64,000 nt of DNA from Stutzerimonas stutzeri (GTDB lineage Bacteria > Pseudomonadota > Gammaproteobacteria > Pseudomonadales > Pseudomonadaceae), in contig NZ_JYHV01000020.1 in the NCBI RefSeq assembly GCF_000952685.1, positions 111,501 through 175,500 of the forward strand, in the 5' to 3' direction. The translations under genes and the position numbers were made by a program. The notes beneath the pieces are model-generated. The model did no database searches and was not told where the DNA came from. It saw nothing but the letters and a program-made list of their open reading frames with translations. Positions 26,261 to 34,703 of the stretch are shown piece after piece. The stretch's first letter is position 1. Every line of letters starts with the position of its first letter.

Positions 26261-26459
26261 TACGAACGGCCACGCGCTTCGCCCCTCGGCGTTCGGTTGG
26301 AAGTCGTATCTGACATAGCCTGAGACCATGGCGGTCGTTATCGGATGATGACTGCCATTGCTACGAGGCGGCACAAGCAGTTTCGGCCGGTCCGTTGCGA
26401 GCCGGCCTTGCCGACAGCGGAGACAGATGCGCTACAAAAGAGGGCAAGCCTCGCCCCAT

Positions 26460-26476
26460 GATCCCATTTTGGTGCA
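26460..26476 (+). promoter_or_regulatory. NtrC-like half-site before the RutR-like gene
   Basis: A perfect right half TGGTGCA (26470-26476) with a weak left half GATCCCA, 10 of 14 in all, 108 bp before the -24 element. Confidence 0.3.
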
Positions 26477-26582
26477 CGAATGCGGGTCGGACGCCCGTGC
26501 AGCCGGCAGACAAGGGAGTCAAAAGCGACGTGCCAGAGCCCTTCGGGTACACAACCCGAATCGCACCGGTAAACCTAAGCGG

Positions 26583-26599
26583 CTGGTCAGTTTCTTGCA
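26583..26599 (+). promoter_or_regulatory. Sigma-54 promoter of the RutR-like regulator
   Basis: CTGGTCAGTTTCTTGCA: GG and GC are separated by 10 nt and the TTGCA -12 block is exact. The core TGGTCAGTTTCTTGCA is almost the same as those before the ABC ATPase and the BMP gene. Confidence 0.6.
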
Positions 26600-26729
26600 G
26601 CCCCGACTCCTGAACGACTGCGACAAATCTGCTCGATCTGCTGCTGTCGCGAGGAAAATCAGCCGATGCCGCCTACGCTAGCATTAGGAAGCGCATCGGG
26701 CTGATACCGCCACCACAGGGAACGGACTT

Positions 26730-27395
26730 ATGAATACTTTCGACGCAACGCTCACCCAGCCGTCTGTTGCCAGCAAACGCACCGGCCGGATTCGCCAGAA
26801 AAACGAAGAACTGATTCTCTCGGCGGCTGCGGAAGAATTCGCCCGCTATGGCTACAAGGGCACGAGCATGAACGCGATCGCTTTGCGTGCAGCGCTGCCC
26901 AAGGCCAATCTGCACTACTACTTCAACAACAAGCTGGGACTTTATGTCGAGGTGATGCGGCATATCCTCGAGCTTTGGGACAACGCTTTCGATAACCTCA
27001 CCGTCGAGGATGATCCGGCCACCGCGCTGGCGCACTACATCCGCGCCAAGATGGAGTTTTCGCGTAGACAGCCTCAGGCCTCGAAAATCTTCGCCATGGA
27101 GGTCATCAGCGGCTGTGAATGCCTGTCGGAGCATTTCAACGAAGACTACCGCGAGTGGTTCCGCGGCCGCGCTGCGGTGTTCCAGGCCTGGAGCGACGCG
27201 GGCAAAATGGACCCGGTCGACCCCATGCATCTGATCTTCCTGATCTGGAGCAGCACCCAGCATTATGCGGACTTCTCCGACCAGATCCGCCGCATCACCG
27301 GCCAGCGCCGGGTGACCAAGGATGATTTCGAGCGCGGCACGGACACTCTGATCCGGGTCATCCTCAAAGGTTGTGGCCTGACACCGCCAGCCTGA
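26730..27395 (+). CDS. TetR-family regulator, RutR-like
   Basis: DNA-binding repressor of 221 aa. The N-terminal helix-turn-helix (about 20-68) has ILSAAAEEFARYGYKGTSM and KANLHYYFNNKLGLY. The C-terminal ligand domain follows RutR (YcdC) closely: YIRAKMEFSRRQPQASKIFAMEVISG, DPMHLIFLIWSSTQHYADF. In E. coli RutR senses uracil/thymine and represses pyrimidine-degradation genes while binding purine-pathway targets. The context here (nucleoside porin, BMP importer, deoxyribosyltransferase) suggests a nucleobase-responsive regulator. A sigma-54-type promoter lies 130 bp upstream. The effector is inferred, not shown. Confidence 0.88.
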   Translation: MNTFDATLTQPSVASKRTGRIRQKNEELILSAAAEEFARYGYKGTSMNAIALRAALPKANLHYYFNNKLGLYVEVMRHILELWDNAFDNLTVEDDPATALAHYIRAKMEFSRRQPQASKIFAMEVISGCECLSEHFNEDYREWFRGRAAVFQAWSDAGKMDPVDPMHLIFLIWSSTQHYADFSDQIRRITGQRRVTKDDFERGTDTLIRVILKGCGLTPPA

Positions 27396-27658
27396 CGTTG
27401 CCGCGCAGTCCCGCCGTTGCAGGCTAAGCCGCTATGTCGCAATGACAGCCGTTCGCCGAGGCCGGCCTCCCAACGTCTGAATGATCGGCCATGGGCCGCA
27501 AGCGAAAGCGACTGGTCCGTACCAAGGCGTCCGATAGCGCACACACCAGCATCAGGCAAGCGCCCGGCAGGATCGACATAACGCAGCGAACGCCCTCCGC
27601 GACAAGATTCATTCGACGGCGCCACCGACGCCGGCACCTAATGAACCGCGGAGGACAC

Positions 27659-28396
27659 ATGTCGAACATCAACGGAAAAATCGTACTCATCACCGGCGCC
27701 AGCAGTGGTATCGGCGAAGCAACGGCGCGCCTGTTGGCCGCGCAGGGCGCCAGCGTCGTGCTGGGTGCTCGCCGCCTGGATCGCCTGGAACGGCTTGTAG
27801 CCGACATCAACGAGGCTGGCGGCGTGGCCGCATGCAAGGCGCTGGACGTCACCCGGCGCGAAGATGTGCAGACCTTCGTCGACTTCGCCGAACAGCGCTT
27901 CGGCCGCGTCGACGTGATCGTCAACAACGCCGGGGTCATGCCGCTGTCATCGCTCGATGCGCTAAAGGTCGAAGAATGGGACCGGATGATCGATGTGAAC
28001 ATCCGCGGCGTGCTGCATGGCATCGCCGCCGGTCTGCCACTGATGCAACGCCAGCGCTCAGGCCAGTTCATCAATATCGCTTCGATCGGCGCCTACACCG
28101 TCAGCCCCACCGCGGCGGTGTACTGCGCGACCAAATATGCGGTACGTGCCATCTCCGAAGGGTTGCGCCAGGAGGTCGGCGGCGACATCCGCGTCACCCT
28201 GGTCTCGCCGGGCGTGACCGAATCGGAACTGGCCGAGAGCATTTCGGACAACAACGCCCGGGCGGTCATGGACGATTTCCGGCGCATCGCCATTCCGGCC
28301 GAGGCCATCGCCCGCGCCATCGCCTATGCCGTCGATCAACCTGCCGACGTCGATGTCAGCGAACTGATTGTCCGCCCTACAGCCAGCCCTTACTGA
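27659..28396 (+). CDS. SDR-family oxidoreductase (YdfG-like)
   Basis: Classical short-chain dehydrogenase, 245 aa, starting at an ATG after GGAGG. TGASSGIG is at 12-19, ARRLDRL at 37-43 indicates NADP(H) binding, NNAG at 89-92, catalytic Ser142, Tyr155 and Lys159. It resembles the NADP-dependent hydroxy-acid/serine dehydrogenases of the YdfG type, but the substrate is unknown. It lies 263 bp after the RutR-like gene and 10 bp before the next gene, with which it forms a probable two-gene operon. Confidence 0.9.
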   Translation: MSNINGKIVLITGASSGIGEATARLLAAQGASVVLGARRLDRLERLVADINEAGGVAACKALDVTRREDVQTFVDFAEQRFGRVDVIVNNAGVMPLSSLDALKVEEWDRMIDVNIRGVLHGIAAGLPLMQRQRSGQFINIASIGAYTVSPTAAVYCATKYAVRAISEGLRQEVGGDIRVTLVSPGVTESELAESISDNNARAVMDDFRRIAIPAEAIARAIAYAVDQPADVDVSELIVRPTASPY

Positions 28397-28406
28397 GGTC
28401 GCTGCG

Positions 28407-28862
28407 ATGAGGATTGCAAATAGCACGCTAATGTTTGCCACTTGGTTAGGCATCTTCGGCCCGCTCGCGCTCGCTTCACCAGAAACAGTTGGCAGCGAAC
28501 GGCGCGAACGTGGCTTGCAAGTCATGGATCATCTGTCCGGCGGTGCCGGTCAGCCAGTACTCGAGGCGTTGCGACGGGATTATCCGTTTCTTGCCGAGGG
28601 CATCACCGATTACGCGTTGGGCGACGTATGGGGCCGTACGGCTCTGGACGCTCGCACCCGGCAACTGGCGGCCGTTGCCGCCTTTGCCGCCCAGGGCAAC
28701 CTGCCGTACCTGAAAATCCACGCGGGCTATGCACTGCGCCACGGGGTCACGCGTGACGAGCTGAAGGAGGTGATCTACCTGACCACCGTCACGGCGGGCT
28801 TTCCTCGTGCCATTGACGCGGCCCAGGCGCTGCGTGAAGTACCGGACCCGGCCGAGCAGTAA
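28407..28862 (+). CDS. Exported carboxymuconolactone decarboxylase-fold protein
   Basis: A 151-residue protein of the CMD/AhpD-like alpha-helical family: LDARTRQLAAVAAFAAQGNLPYLKIHAGYALRHGVTRDELKEVIYLTT is the core block (quoted in meaning: TRQLAAVAAF, HAGYALRHG, KEVIYLTT). The AhpD-type CxxC pair is absent. An N-terminal hydrophobic stretch ending LALASPE reads as a signal peptide, unusual for this mostly cytoplasmic family. It is coupled to the SDR gene upstream, a pairing seen in several proteobacteria. Function unknown. Confidence 0.82.
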   Translation: MRIANSTLMFATWLGIFGPLALASPETVGSERRERGLQVMDHLSGGAGQPVLEALRRDYPFLAEGITDYALGDVWGRTALDARTRQLAAVAAFAAQGNLPYLKIHAGYALRHGVTRDELKEVIYLTTVTAGFPRAIDAAQALREVPDPAEQ

Positions 28863-28867
28863 CACCA

Positions 28868-28896
28868 AGGCGCTACGCCTACAGGCGTAGCGCCTT
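28868..28896 (+). terminator. Terminator-like hairpin after the CMD gene
   Basis: AAGGCGCTACGCC, loop TAC(A), GGCGTAGCGCCTT: a perfect 13-bp stem directly after the stop codon. The T-run is only TT, so it could also protect the 3' end. Confidence 0.7.
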
Positions 28897-28971
28897 CACC
28901 TCCGATTTGGCATCTGCCCAATGTCGTCCCGCCCAGAAACGGTGCGCGCACCACCGCACTCCGTACGAACA

Positions 28972-28988
28972 GGCACCAAAGCGAAGCA
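28972..28988 (+). promoter_or_regulatory. NtrC-like site before the ABC operon
   Basis: GGCACCAAAGCGAAGCA matches 10 of 14 positions of TGCACCA-N3-TGGTGCA and lies 75 bp before the -24 element. Confidence 0.3.
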
Positions 28989-29062
28989 CAGACTACCCTC
29001 GTCCTGTGGTTGCTTAATCACGCAGCCTGCTGATCCATGCTTCGCAGCATTTTCCTGACTAC

Positions 29063-29079
29063 CTGGCCAGTTTTTTGCT
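29063..29079 (+). promoter_or_regulatory. Sigma-54 promoter of the ABC ATPase/permease operon
   Basis: CTGGCCAGTTTTTTGCT: TGGC-N7-TTGCT fits RpoN exactly in its core, with GG and GC 10 nt apart. Transcription near 29090 favours translation from 29116 rather than 29092. Confidence 0.7.
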
Positions 29080-29115
29080 AGTGCTCTGGTCATGAAGTAT
29101 CCAGCGGACGCCTAT

Positions 29116-30660
29116 ATGCCCGAATCCCATACTGCACGCCTGCAACTGGCTGGCATCACCAAACGGTACCCTGGCTGCCTGGCCAACGACCGCATCGACC
29201 TGTCGATCCAAGCAGGCGAAATTCACGCGCTGCTGGGCGAGAACGGCGCTGGTAAAAGCACCCTGATGAAAATCATCTACGGCGTGACACAAGCGGACGC
29301 CGGCGAGGTTCGTTGGGAAGGGCAGCCGGTGACCATGCGGGACCCGGCACAGGCGCGCGCGTATGGCATCGGCATGGTGTTTCAGCACTTTTCATTGTTC
29401 GAAACCCTCAACGTCGCCGAAAACATTGCACTGGCGATGGGTGCCGAAGCCGGCACGCCGAAGCAGCTGGAGCCGAAGATCCGCGAGGTATCGCAACGCT
29501 ACGGCATGCCGTTGGAGCCGCAGCGGCTGGTGCACAGCCTGTCGATCGGCGAACGCCAACGAGTGGAAATCGTTCGCTGCCTGATGCAGGACATCAAGCT
29601 GTTGATTCTCGATGAGCCGACATCGGTGCTCACGCCGCAAGAGGCCGACGATCTGTTCGTCGTGCTGCGCCGGCTCGCTGCCGAAGGCTGCAGCATCCTG
29701 TTCATCAGTCACAAGCTCAACGAGGTTCGCGCCCTTTGCGAGCGCGCAACGGTGCTGCGTGCCGGACGCGTATCGGGCGAGTGCGTACCAGCCGAGTGCA
29801 CCGACATGGACCTGGCGCGCCTGATGGTCGGTGATGCCGAAGGGCTCGAAGCCGAATATCCCAAGGCCCGGGGCGGTGCGCCTTTCCTGCGGGTCGAGGG
29901 ATTGTCTTGGCATAACGTCGACCCGTTCGGCGTATCGCTGGCGGATCTGATGCTGGAGGTACGCGCTGGCGAGATCGTCGGCATCGCGGGAGTCGCCGGC
30001 AACGGCCAAGACGAACTACTGGCGCTGCTCAGCGGCGAGCAGCGCCTGGCTCGCGGCCAGGGTGCGCGCATTCGCTTTCTCGATGCGCCGGTGGCGCACC
30101 TGCGTCCCGACGCGCGCCGTCGCCACGGTATGGCCTTCATCCCGGCCGAGCGCCTGGGGCATGGCGCCGTGCCTGACATGAGCCTGTCCGACAACGCCCT
30201 GCTCACTGCTTTCCAGCAGGACGATCTGATCGGCGGCGGGCTGATCCGTCATGACCGGGTCGAGGCCTTCGCTCGGCGCATCATCGAACGTTTCGCGGTG
30301 AAGACTCCCGGCACCCATACGCCGGCGCGCAGCCTGTCCGGCGGCAACTTGCAGAAGTTCATTCTTGGCCGAGAGATCCTGCAGCAACTGAAACTGCTGG
30401 TCGCGGCACACCCGACCTGGGGCGTGGACGTCGGCGCCGCCGCGGCGATTCATCGTGAGCTGATCGAGCTGCGCGACGCCGGTGCCGCCATTCTGGTGAT
30501 TTCCGAAGACCTGGAAGAGCTGTTCCAGATCAGCGACCGCATCGCGGCATTGAGCCATGGCCGCCTGTCGGCGCTGCGTGCGACGGCCGAGACCACCACA
30601 ACCGATGTCGGCCGCTGGATGGCCGGCCAGTTCGATCAACCCACGCCCACCGCCGCCTGA
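29116..30660 (+). CDS. BMP-type nucleoside/purine ABC importer, double ATPase subunit
   Basis: Cytoplasmic ATPase with two ABC domains in one chain, as in sugar- and nucleoside-type (YufO/NupO-like) importers. Domain 1 has Walker A GENGAGKST, signature LSIGERQRVEI and Walker B LLILDEPTSVL. Domain 2 is degenerate: GVAGNGQDELL for Walker A, LSGGNLQKFILG as signature and LLVAAHPTWGVD at Walker B, the normal pattern for the family. The start at ATG 29116 gives 514 aa and suits the mapped promoter; ATG 29092 would give 522. Followed by two permease genes. The cognate binding protein is at 34781. Confidence 0.92.
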   Translation: MPESHTARLQLAGITKRYPGCLANDRIDLSIQAGEIHALLGENGAGKSTLMKIIYGVTQADAGEVRWEGQPVTMRDPAQARAYGIGMVFQHFSLFETLNVAENIALAMGAEAGTPKQLEPKIREVSQRYGMPLEPQRLVHSLSIGERQRVEIVRCLMQDIKLLILDEPTSVLTPQEADDLFVVLRRLAAEGCSILFISHKLNEVRALCERATVLRAGRVSGECVPAECTDMDLARLMVGDAEGLEAEYPKARGGAPFLRVEGLSWHNVDPFGVSLADLMLEVRAGEIVGIAGVAGNGQDELLALLSGEQRLARGQGARIRFLDAPVAHLRPDARRRHGMAFIPAERLGHGAVPDMSLSDNALLTAFQQDDLIGGGLIRHDRVEAFARRIIERFAVKTPGTHTPARSLSGGNLQKFILGREILQQLKLLVAAHPTWGVDVGAAAAIHRELIELRDAGAAILVISEDLEELFQISDRIAALSHGRLSALRATAETTTTDVGRWMAGQFDQPTPTAA

Positions 30661-30670
30661 GAGCCTTCGC

Positions 30671-31774
30671 ATGCTGTTATCCCTCGAACCACGTGGTCAG
30701 CAGTCGCGACCGATGCTCTGGCTTTCGCCGCTACTGGCCGCGTTGCTGACTCTGCTCAGCGGCGCGCTGCTGTTCGCCGCGCTCGGCCATCCGCCACTGG
30801 AAACCCTGCGCGTGCTACTGATCGATCCGGTCAGCGATCTCTACGGCGTCTCCGAACTGTTGGTCAAGGCGCTGCCGATCCTGCTTTGTGCGCTGGGCCT
30901 GGCGGTGGTCTACAACGCACGAATCTGGAACATCGGTGCCGAGGGGCAACTGCTCATCGGCGCGCTCGCCGGTAGCGCGCTGGCGGTACACATCATCGAT
31001 TGGGATTCTCGCTGGGCACTGGTCCTGACGCTCGCCGTCGGCACGCTTGGCGGCGCCGTCTGGGCCGGCCTCTGCGCCTGGTTGCGCACGCAGTTCAATG
31101 CCAATGAAATCCTCACCAGCATCATGCTCAACTACATCGCCTTGAACCTGTTGCTGTTCGCCGTGCACGGGCCGTTGAAGGATCCGCAAGGCTTCAACTT
31201 TCCCGAGTCGGCGATGTTCGGCGACGCCACGCGCCTACCGCAACTGTTCGAGGAGCTGCGCGTGCACGCCGGTTTCTATTTCGCCCTGCTGGCGCTCGTA
31301 GTGGTGTGGGTTCTGCTGCAAAAGAGCTTTCTCGGCTTCCAGATCAAGGTGCTGGGACTGGACAAGCGCGCGGCCGGTTTCGTCGGTTTTCGCGAGAGGC
31401 GCCTGGTCTGGGTCGCCCTGCTGATCAGTGGCGCACTGGCTGGCCTGGCCGGCGTTGCCGAGGTGACCGGGCCGATCGGTCAACTGGTACCACAGGTTTC
31501 GCCTGGTTACGGCTATGCGGCCATCACCGTGGCGTTTCTCGGCCGGCTCAACCCACTCGGCATCGTCTTTGCCAGCCTGCTGATGGCACTGCTCTACCTC
31601 GGCGGCGAAAACGCACAGATGGCGGCCAACCTGCCGCAATCGATCACGCAGCTGTTTCAGGGCATGGTGCTGTTCTTCCTGCTGGCGTGCGATGTACTGA
31701 TTTTCTATCGGCCGCGCCTCGGGCGAAACCTGAAGCCGAAAGCTGGCAGCCTGCAGCCAGCGGTGCAGCCATGA
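30671..31774 (+). CDS. ABC importer permease (nucleoside/purine, large subunit)
   Basis: Inner-membrane permease of 367 aa with about ten helices, BPD_transp_2 type. Motifs VYNARIWNIGAEGQLLIGALAG and GFRERRLVW are typical of the YufP/NupP permease partnered with BMP-type binding proteins. The ATG at 30671 is 10 bp after the ATPase stop; an overlapping upstream extension was rejected. Works as a heterodimer with the next gene product. Confidence 0.9.
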   Translation: MLLSLEPRGQQSRPMLWLSPLLAALLTLLSGALLFAALGHPPLETLRVLLIDPVSDLYGVSELLVKALPILLCALGLAVVYNARIWNIGAEGQLLIGALAGSALAVHIIDWDSRWALVLTLAVGTLGGAVWAGLCAWLRTQFNANEILTSIMLNYIALNLLLFAVHGPLKDPQGFNFPESAMFGDATRLPQLFEELRVHAGFYFALLALVVVWVLLQKSFLGFQIKVLGLDKRAAGFVGFRERRLVWVALLISGALAGLAGVAEVTGPIGQLVPQVSPGYGYAAITVAFLGRLNPLGIVFASLLMALLYLGGENAQMAANLPQSITQLFQGMVLFFLLACDVLIFYRPRLGRNLKPKAGSLQPAVQP

Positions 31775-31813
31775 ACGCCGCGACTCGCTCCGCCAATGCA
31801 GTTGCCGCTTTTA

Positions 31814-31842
31814 CTTCCAGCTTCCCGCTTCTGGCTTCCCGC
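31814..31842 (+). repeat. Heptamer microrepeat in the permease gap
   Basis: Four consecutive near-copies of CTTCYRG (CTTCCAG, CTTCCCG, CTTCTGG, CTTCCCG) between the two permease genes. A similar three-copy run lies at 35923-35943. Confidence 0.6.
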
Positions 31843-31853
31843 TAAGGAACACC

Positions 31854-32780
31854 ATGGATATCGATCTACTGACCAATATCTTCTACGCCATGATCCGCAC
31901 CGGTACACCGCTGCTGCTGGTGGCGCTCGGCGAGCTGGTCTGCGAAAAGACTGGCGTGCTCAATCTCGGTCAAGAAGGCATGATGCTGTTCGGCGCAGTG
32001 GCCGGTTTCATTGCCGCGTTCGCCACCGGCAACCTCTGGCTGGGTGTGGTCTTTGCCTGCCTGGGCGGGATGCTGCTTTCGCAACTGTTCGCCCTGGTGG
32101 CGCTGGGTTTCAACGCCAACCAGGTGGCGACCGGGCTGGCGCTGACCATCTTCGGTGTTGGCCTGTCGTCGTTCATCGGTGCCGGCTGGGTCGGCAAGCC
32201 GCTAGCGGGCTTCGAACCCATCGCCATTCCTTTCCTGAGCGACATCCCGCTGATCGGTCGCATGCTGTTTGCCCAGGATCTGCTGGTCTATCTGTCCTTC
32301 GCACTCTTCGCCCTGGTCGCCTGGGTGCTGCTGAAAAGCCGTATGGGTCTGATCATCCAGGCGGTCGGCGAGAATCCCAACGCCGCCAGCGCCATGGGCC
32401 TACCGGTGCTGCGCGTGCGGGTACTGGCGGTGCTGTTCGGCGGCGCTATGGCCGGGCTGGCCGGCGGCTACCTGTCGCTCGCCTATACGCCGATGTGGGC
32501 GGAGAACATGACCGCCGGGCGTGGTTGGATCGCCTTGGCGCTTGTTGTGTTCGCCAGCTGGCGAGTGGGTCGCGTACTGCTCGGCGCCTATCTGTTCGGC
32601 TTGGCCAGCATTCTGCACCTGGTCGCCCAAGGGCTCGGCCTGTCGATCCCCGGTAATCTGCTGGCGATGCTGCCGTACGTCGCAACGATCATGGTGCTGG
32701 TGCTGCTGTCGCGAGACGCGATCCGTACTCGCCTGTATGCACCGGTGTCATTGGGCCAGCCGTGGAAAGCAGGTCATTGA
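31854..32780 (+). CDS. ABC importer permease (nucleoside/purine, small subunit)
   Basis: Inner-membrane permease of 308 aa with about nine helices, the YufQ/NupQ-like partner. It starts MDIDLLTNIFYAMIRTGTPLLLVALGE and contains EKTGVLNLGQEGMMLFGA and VGENPNAASAMG, both standard for the family. AAGGA lies 5 nt before the ATG. The 79-bp gap to the preceding permease contains only heptamer repeats, so the operon is continuous. Confidence 0.9.
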   Translation: MDIDLLTNIFYAMIRTGTPLLLVALGELVCEKTGVLNLGQEGMMLFGAVAGFIAAFATGNLWLGVVFACLGGMLLSQLFALVALGFNANQVATGLALTIFGVGLSSFIGAGWVGKPLAGFEPIAIPFLSDIPLIGRMLFAQDLLVYLSFALFALVAWVLLKSRMGLIIQAVGENPNAASAMGLPVLRVRVLAVLFGGAMAGLAGGYLSLAYTPMWAENMTAGRGWIALALVVFASWRVGRVLLGAYLFGLASILHLVAQGLGLSIPGNLLAMLPYVATIMVLVLLSRDAIRTRLYAPVSLGQPWKAGH

Positions 32781-32805
32781 CCGATGACCGCCCGGCACTC
32801 GCCCT

Positions 32806-32846
32806 GGTGGACTGAAGCCCACCCTCGCGCAGACTCGTCGGGCTGA
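32806..32846. repeat. REP-like hairpins between convergent genes
   Basis: GGTGGACTGAAGCCCACC at 32806-32823 and a nearby GGGCTGAAGCCC copy (32840-32851) are small inverted repeats of a common proteobacterial type in the 151-bp gap between the permease and the deoxyribosyltransferase. They may act as a weak bidirectional terminator. Confidence 0.4.
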
Positions 32847-32931
32847 AGCCCCTAGCCCGCTCCGCCCGGTGGGCGCGACGGTGTTCCGCGTTAGCCCGAC
32901 GACTCGAGGCGCATTGGCAAACCGAGTGGGC

Positions 32932-33450
32932 CTAGGATCGCTCCGCCAGCTCGTCAGCCAGGCATAACAACGCCTCGCGAGCGCCGCCCGCAACCAACCG
33001 GGCCGGCACCGCCAGCATCAGATTCACCGGCAGATCGAAGGCTTCCAGTTGTAAGCCGTCGCAGTCCAAGCCTGGCTGTCCGCACAGATGCGGCAACTGG
33101 CGCTGCAGGCGCTGGGCATAGCTGCCCGCGCCGTCCAGATATCCCACCACTGGCTTGCCACGAGCCACGGCATAACCCACTTCGAAGCTGGTGCCGCTGT
33201 CGGGCTCACCGCCCCGGAAGAAGTTGAGGTCGGCGATCACCGCATCGGCCTGCTCCAACAGGTCCAGATTGGCCTGGTAGATCCAGGCAGCCTGCTCGCG
33301 CGCACCGACGATGTGGCGCGGCACCTGCTTGTCCAGCGGGTACAGCCCAATGAAGCCGAAGTCGGCGCAGAGCGCCTTGAGTCGCTCGCCATGCTCGAGT
33401 GCATCGGCGCGGAACACGCCGGGACCGGCGAGGTAGATATGTACGTCCAT
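32932..33450 (-). CDS. Nucleoside 2-deoxyribosyltransferase
   Basis: Transfers deoxyribose between nucleobases or hydrolyses deoxynucleosides; 172 aa, cytoplasmic. HIYLAGPGVFR (4-14) is the N-terminal phosphate/ribose loop, ADAVIADLNFFRG the central strand, and DSGTSFEVGYAVARGKPVVGY carries the conserved Asp and the catalytic Glu (in SFEVG). It follows chaA by 24 bp on the minus strand, so the two form an operon. A nucleoside-salvage role matches the importer genes on both sides. Confidence 0.9.
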   Translation of the reverse strand: MDVHIYLAGPGVFRADALEHGERLKALCADFGFIGLYPLDKQVPRHIVGAREQAAWIYQANLDLLEQADAVIADLNFFRGGEPDSGTSFEVGYAVARGKPVVGYLDGAGSYAQRLQRQLPHLCGQPGLDCDGLQLEAFDLPVNLMLAVPARLVAGGAREALLCLADELAERS

Positions 33451-33474
33451 GAAAGTCCATCTGGCTGATGGGCG

Positions 33475-34563
33475 TCAGAGCCCTATCAGCGAAAGCATGA
33501 TGAAGGTGGCGAACAACACGAAGTGGGTCATGCCCTCGATCGCGTTGGTCTCGCCGTCGTTCAGGTTGATCGCGGCCACGATCAGGGTGATGAAAATCAT
33601 CACCGTCTGCACCGGCGACATCGCCATCTGAAACGGCTGTCCACTATACAACGCCAACGCTTCCATCACCGGCACCGTGAGAATGACCGTGGACAGCGAA
33701 GCGCCGAGCGCGATATTGACCACCGACTGCATACGATTAGCTAGCGCTGCTCGCAAGGCGGTGAGTATTTCCGGGCTGGCAGAAATGGCCGCGACCAGCA
33801 GCGCGGCCAGCATAGGCGGCGCGCCACTGCCTTCCAACCCGACATCGAGCGCCTGGGACATCACCTCGGCGAGCGCGCCGATGATTACGATGCCGGCGCA
33901 TAGCAGACCGATCGAGCGGCCACGGCTGGTCGTCGCCTCAGACACCACTTCGCCTTTGCGCCGTCGCTTTTCCGGATAGCTGTAGCTGAAGAAGTAGCTG
34001 TGCGCACCGACCTGCATGCGCAAGAACAGGCCGTACAACAACAGCATGGCGCCAATGGTGAACACCGAGTACAGCCGCCAGTCTTCACGCGGAATGAACT
34101 CCGGCACCACCATCGACACACCCATGGCGGTAAGAATCATCACGCTGTAGGTACGCGCCGAATCGTCGTTGTACGGCTGCTCGCCGTGGCGAAGGCCACC
34201 CATCAATGCGGCAAGGCCCAGAATACCGTTGAGATCGAGCATCACCGCCGAGTAAATGGTGTCACGCACCAGCGTTGGTGACGGGTGGTGCGTCATCATG
34301 ATGCCCAGGATGACCACCTCGACCAACACGGCGGAGAGCGTAAGGATCATCGTTCCGTAGGGATCTCCGACCTTTTCCGCGAGGATCTCGGCGTGGTGTG
34401 CGACCCGTATCGACGCCATCACGATCATCAACACGAGTGCGCCGACGGCGGTCAAAGCGACGACGCGTCCACCACTGAGCAAGCTGCCCTCAACCACGTA
34501 GGCGACGACGGCGGCCAACAGGGCCAGGAGCAGGAAGCGCTCTTCTCGCAATAGCGTCAGCAT
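33475..34563 (-). CDS. chaA: Calcium/sodium:proton antiporter, ChaA family
   Basis: CaCA-superfamily membrane antiporter, 362 aa (E. coli ChaA 366), with 11 predicted helices in two inverted halves. Both alpha repeats show their conserved acidic blocks: SAVLVEVVILG in the first half and AISASPEILTALRAALANRMQ in the second. The start at 34563 gives the family N-terminus; an upstream in-frame extension of 104 residues is not conserved. It exports Ca2+ or Na+ in exchange for protons. Divergent from the BMP gene, co-oriented with the deoxyribosyltransferase. Its link to nucleoside metabolism is unclear. Confidence 0.9.
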   Translation of the reverse strand: MLTLLREERFLLLALLAAVVAYVVEGSLLSGGRVVALTAVGALVLMIVMASIRVAHHAEILAEKVGDPYGTMILTLSAVLVEVVILGIMMTHHPSPTLVRDTIYSAVMLDLNGILGLAALMGGLRHGEQPYNDDSARTYSVMILTAMGVSMVVPEFIPREDWRLYSVFTIGAMLLLYGLFLRMQVGAHSYFFSYSYPEKRRRKGEVVSEATTSRGRSIGLLCAGIVIIGALAEVMSQALDVGLEGSGAPPMLAALLVAAISASPEILTALRAALANRMQSVVNIALGASLSTVILTVPVMEALALYSGQPFQMAMSPVQTVMIFITLIVAAINLNDGETNAIEGMTHFVLFATFIMLSLIGL

Positions 34564-34592
34564 GAAAGATCTCCCGTGGTCTATCGTTCTGA

Positions 34593-34609
34593 TGCACCAA
34601 ACTGTGGCA
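34593..34609 (+). promoter_or_regulatory. NtrC-like site before the BMP gene
   Basis: TGCACCAAACTGTGGCA matches 12 of 14 positions of TGCACCA-N3-TGGTGCA, with a perfect left half. It is 95 bp before the -24 element and inside the chaA/BMP divergent gap. Confidence 0.55.
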
Positions 34610-34703
34610 GCAACGCTGCCTGTCGCACCTAGCCGGATCCACCATTGGCTCGGCCAGCAACTGCCGGAGAGGTGGATTGGGAACCTCAGCGGGTATCTGT
34701 CCA

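Larger units (their letters stand above)
26261..26729 (+). other. Intergenic region before the RutR-like regulator
   Basis: No convincing gene in 469 bp; a 107-codon + frame at 26358 has no ribosome site or family signature. A hairpin GGCCGG (26385-26390) with CCGGCC (26402-26407) may end the porin transcript. Candidate NtrC site at 26460-26476 and sigma-54 promoter at 26583-26599 lie in its second half. Confidence 0.5.

Noticed and set aside
26358-26681. 107-codon + frame between porin and TetR genes
   Set aside because: Arg/Pro/Ser-rich composition typical of a GC-rich chance frame, no ribosome site; overlaps control elements.
31771-31845. Tiny frame between the two permease genes
   Set aside because: Its 24 codons run through the heptamer repeat and show no family or ribosome site.
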